A DNA stretch of 64,000 nt. It comes from Streptomyces sp. cg36. Lineage in GTDB: Bacteria; Actinomycetota; Actinomycetes; Streptomycetales; Streptomycetaceae. Below, piece by piece: positions 61,580-64,000 of this stretch (positions are counted from its first letter, which is position 1; every line of letters begins with the position of its first letter). The translations under genes were made by a program, and so were the position numbers. The notes below the pieces were generated by a model that saw nothing but the letters and a program-made list of their open reading frames with translations, was not told the DNA's origin and searched no databases. Location: positions 1,612,001 to 1,676,000 of the forward strand of contig NZ_CP163520.1 in the NCBI RefSeq assembly GCF_041080675.1, in the 5' to 3' direction.

Positions 61580-62983
61580 TCAGTGGGCGGCCACCGCGGG
61601 CTCGGGCAGCACCGCCGGTTCTTTCGAACTCGCCCTGTGGCCAAGGTGGTTGAAGGCCAGGTTCAGGACGATCGCGATCACGCAGCCGGTGGAGATGCCC
61701 GAGTCCAGGACGACCCGGACGTTCTCCGGGAAGGCGTGGTAGAACGTCGGCGCGGCGATCGGGATCAGCCCGACGCCCAGCGCCGCCGCCACGATCAGCG
61801 CGTTCTCGCCCTGCTCCAGGGCGGCCGTCGACAGCGTCTGGATGCCGCTGGCCGCGACCGAGCCGAAGAGCACGATGCCCGCGCCGCCCAGCACCGGCAG
61901 CGGGACCAGCGCGATCACCGAGGCGGCCACCGGACACAGGCCCAGCAGGATCAGGATGCCGCCGCCGGTGGCGACCACGAACCGGCTGCGCACCTTGGTC
62001 ATCGCCACCAGACCGATGTTCTGGGCGAAGGCGCTGGCCATGAAGCCGTTGAAGAGCGGGCTGAGGGCGCTGCCGAGGGTGTCGGCGCGCAGTCCGCCCT
62101 CGATGGTCCGCTCGTCGGCCGGCCGTCCGACGATCCTGCCGAGCGCCAGCATGTCGGCGGTCGACTCGGTCATGCAGACCAGCATCACGATGCACATCGA
62201 GACGATGGCCGCGACCTCGAAGTGCGGGGCCCCGAAGTGGAACGGGGTGGGGAAGCCGACCGCGTCCGCGTCCCGGATCGCGTCCAGACTGGTCATCCCG
62301 AACGGCACGGCGACCAGGCTGCCGATGACCAGGCCGAGCAGGATCGCGATCTGCTGGAGGAAGCCGCGCAGCAGCCGGCGCAGCGCCAGCACGATCACCA
62401 GGGTGAGCGCGGCCATCCCTATGTTCTTCATCGAGCCGTAGTCGTGGGCGGTGGCGTCGCCGCCCTGCGCCCAGCGGAAGGCGACCGGCAGCAGCGAGAC
62501 GCCGATCAGCGTGATCACCGTCCCGGTGACCACCGGCGGGAAGAAGCGGAGCAGCTTGCTGAAGTAGGGGGCGAGCACGAACCCGAGCACGCTCGCCACG
62601 ATCACCGATCCGAAGATGACCGCCATGCCCTCGTGGCCGCGGTCCTTGCCGATGGCGATCATCGGGGTGACGCCGGCGAACGAGACGCCGTTGACGAACG
62701 GGAGGCGGGCGCCGACCCGCCAGAACCCGAGGGTCTGGAGCAGGGTGGCGAGTCCGGCGGTGAAGAGGCTCGCGCCGATCAGGAACGCGGTCTCCTTGGG
62801 GGTGAGCCCTACGGCGGGCCCGACGACCATGGGCGGGGCCACCACGCCCGCGTACATCGCGGCCACGTGCTGGAGGCCGCTGGTGAACATCTTCAGTGGG
62901 GGCAGGGTCTCGTCGACCGGGTGTTTCTCACCGGCGGTGTCGGGAGCGACTGCATCGTTGCGAAACCTGGGCTGCGGGGCCAC
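61580..62983 (-). CDS. NCS2-family nucleobase (xanthine/uracil-type) permease
   Basis: 467 residues, about 14 membrane segments. LKMFTSGLQHVAAMYAGVVAPPMVVG at the first helix, the substrate-site motif near NGFMASAFAQNIGLVAMTKVRSRFVV, and PVLGGAGIVLFGSVAASGIQ are NCS2 hallmarks. QNIGLVAMTKV resembles the QNxGxxxxT motif that separates xanthine/urate carriers; specificity remains open. GTG at 62983 has GGAGGAA seven bases upstream. Takes up a purine or pyrimidine base to feed the catabolic genes in the window. Confidence 0.93.
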   Translation of the reverse strand: MAPQPRFRNDAVAPDTAGEKHPVDETLPPLKMFTSGLQHVAAMYAGVVAPPMVVGPAVGLTPKETAFLIGASLFTAGLATLLQTLGFWRVGARLPFVNGVSFAGVTPMIAIGKDRGHEGMAVIFGSVIVASVLGFVLAPYFSKLLRFFPPVVTGTVITLIGVSLLPVAFRWAQGGDATAHDYGSMKNIGMAALTLVIVLALRRLLRGFLQQIAILLGLVIGSLVAVPFGMTSLDAIRDADAVGFPTPFHFGAPHFEVAAIVSMCIVMLVCMTESTADMLALGRIVGRPADERTIEGGLRADTLGSALSPLFNGFMASAFAQNIGLVAMTKVRSRFVVATGGGILILLGLCPVAASVIALVPLPVLGGAGIVLFGSVAASGIQTLSTAALEQGENALIVAAALGVGLIPIAAPTFYHAFPENVRVVLDSGISTGCVIAIVLNLAFNHLGHRASSKEPAVLPEPAVAAH

Positions 62984-63292
62984 GGGCGGTTCCTCCGGTC
63001 GGTTACGCGTCGGCGGTGACGCGGGTGTCAGGGAGGTGGTGCTGGGTGACGCGTGCGTGATGCGGCGATGTCGCGTACGGCGTACGGCGGGGTCGGGTAC
63101 GCGTACGGAGTGCGGGGCGAACGGCGGTGCTCCGTGCGGGGATTGGGCACGGGTCACCGTCCCGGGAGGTGCGCACGTCCATGTGGTGCGCACCCCCCGG
63201 GCGCGGCTGCCGCGGACCCCGCTCGGGTCCACGGCGACCGGCCGAGGGCCGTCCCCCTCGGCCGGACTCCTGGGCGGGAATCCCGGGCGGGA
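62984..63292. other. 309-base intergenic region before the permease
   Basis: No coding sequence is seen. Left part holds GTACG-rich imperfect repeats (about 63073-63112); right part holds the hairpin at 63161-63201. The promoter of the permease is expected here but no clear pair of hexamers was found. Confidence 0.5.
63161..63201 (-). terminator. Long stem-loop after the deaminase gene
   Basis: Arms 63161-63176 and 63186-63201 pair over 16 positions with one mismatch, 9-base loop. It lies about 92 bases past the deaminase stop and before the permease, so it likely ends the deaminase transcript. Confidence 0.65.
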
Positions 63293-64000
63293 TCAGCCCT
63301 GCGCGGCGATCCGCGCGAGGCGCTGCGCCTCGTCCCGCGTGGCGCGGGCGATGGCGTCCTCGTCGACGTTGAGGAGGCGGTTGTCCTCGACGATCTGCTT
63401 GCCGTTGACGAACGACGCCGTCACCGGGGCGGCGGCGCCGAAGACCAGGGCGGTGACCGGGTCGGCGATGGAGGCGTGGGCCAGCGTGTCGAGCTTCCAG
63501 AGGACGAAGTCGGCGAGCTTGCCGGCCTCCAGGGAGCCGATCTCGGCCGTGCGGCCGAGCACCTGGGCGCCGCCGTAGGTGCCGAGCCGCAGCGCCTGGC
63601 GGGCGTTGAGGGCGGCCTCGCGGTGGGCGCCGAGCCGGTTGATCAGGAGCGCGTTGCGCAGTTCGGTGTGGAGTTCGCCGGACTCGTTGGAGGCGGTGCC
63701 GTCGACACCGAGACCGACCGGGACACCCGCCTTCAGCATGTCGGGCACCCGGGCGATGCCGGCGGCGAGGCGCGCGTTGGAGGACGGGCAGTGGGCGACG
63801 CCGGTGCCGGTGCGGGCGAAGGCGGCGATGTCGGAGTCGTTCATGTGGACGCAGTGCGCCATCCACACGTCCTCGCCGAGCCAGCCGGTCGACTCGAAGT
63901 AGTCGGTGGGGCCCATGCCGAACAGTTCCTTGCAGAACTGCTCCTCCTCCACGGTCTCCGAGCCGTGGGTGTGCAGCCGTACGCCCTTGGCGCGGGCCAA
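63293..64000 (-). CDS. 8-oxoguanine-deaminase-like amidohydrolase, N-terminus cut off
   Basis: The C-terminal about 235 residues are present; the start lies beyond the window. RLHTHGSET, WMAHCVHMNDSDI with the metal His, VAHCPSSNARLAAGI with the next His, and GLGVDGTASNESG with the catalytic Asp are the TrzN/AtzB-type deaminase motifs. MGPTDYFESTGWLGEDVW is characteristic, from memory, of 8-oxoguanine deaminases (to urate); isocytosine and other purine deaminases are close relatives. Next to a nucleobase permease on the same strand. Confidence 0.88.
   Translation of the reverse strand: MARAKGVRLHTHGSETVEEEQFCKELFGMGPTDYFESTGWLGEDVWMAHCVHMNDSDIAAFARTGTGVAHCPSSNARLAAGIARVPDMLKAGVPVGLGVDGTASNESGELHTELRNALLINRLGAHREAALNARQALRLGTYGGAQVLGRTAEIGSLEAGKLADFVLWKLDTLAHASIADPVTALVFGAAAPVTASFVNGKQIVEDNRLLNVDEDAIARATRDEAQRLARIAAQG

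Overview
The window is very GC-rich, densely coded chromosomal DNA with GTG/TTG starts, many 4-base stop/start overlaps and protein families typical of Streptomyces (MurJ/FemX pair, FN3 lipoprotein, YkuD transpeptidase with a lipobox, HxlR/IclR/GntR regulators, chitosanases). I take it to be a Streptomyces chromosome. No rRNA, tRNA, transposase, phage gene or CRISPR array was seen.

Layout. 1-3224: reductive pyrimidine catabolism operon (amidase, aminotransferase, dihydropyrimidinase) behind a clear promoter and palindromic operator. 3253-7649: HAD hydrolase, unknown protein, alginate-lyase-like lipoprotein, XRE and HxlR regulators. 7681-15490: thiolase, methionine aminopeptidase, secreted DUF4360-like protein, GH75 chitosanase, gamma-glutamyltransferase, anchored unknown, cytochrome P450. 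15556-22628: lipoprotein/sensor kinase/response regulator, then cell-wall genes (murJ, femX-like, L,D-transpeptidase). 22846-31301: glutamate-type ABC importer gluABCD, exonuclease III, MBL hydrolase, fused PcaD-PcaC enzyme, ROK sugar kinase. 31474-37514: CUT2-type sugar importer with two tandem paralogous binding proteins, GntR regulator and Gfo/Idh dehydrogenase. 38365-41484: P450 and two-component system. 41747-45344: allantoicase, allantoinase and an IclR (AllR-type) regulator. 45447-45922: extragenic repeat array. 45924-49633: MacB-like exporter and divergent two-component system. 49717-51450: a three-gene cassette built on a papain-like cysteine protease. 51566-59835: stress protein, MocR regulator, MocA-like cytidylyltransferase, malate synthase, FAD monooxygenase, FN3 lipoprotein. 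59890-64000: TMEM175-like channel, GH46 chitosanase with a CsnR-type box, NCS2 nucleobase permease, and a partial 8-oxoguanine-deaminase-like amidohydrolase.

A theme is nitrogen salvage from nucleobases: uracil/thymine breakdown at the left edge, allantoin breakdown in the middle, a nucleobase permease and purine deaminase at the right edge, with malate synthase able to consume the glyoxylate made from allantoin. The allantoin promoter and the malate synthase promoter carry the same palindrome (TTCAAC-N5-GTTGAA type), which suggests one regulator, probably the IclR protein, controls both. The most novel-looking item is the 49717-51450 cassette: a stand-alone domain, the same domain fused to an AvrRpt2-like protease, and an unrecognised third protein.
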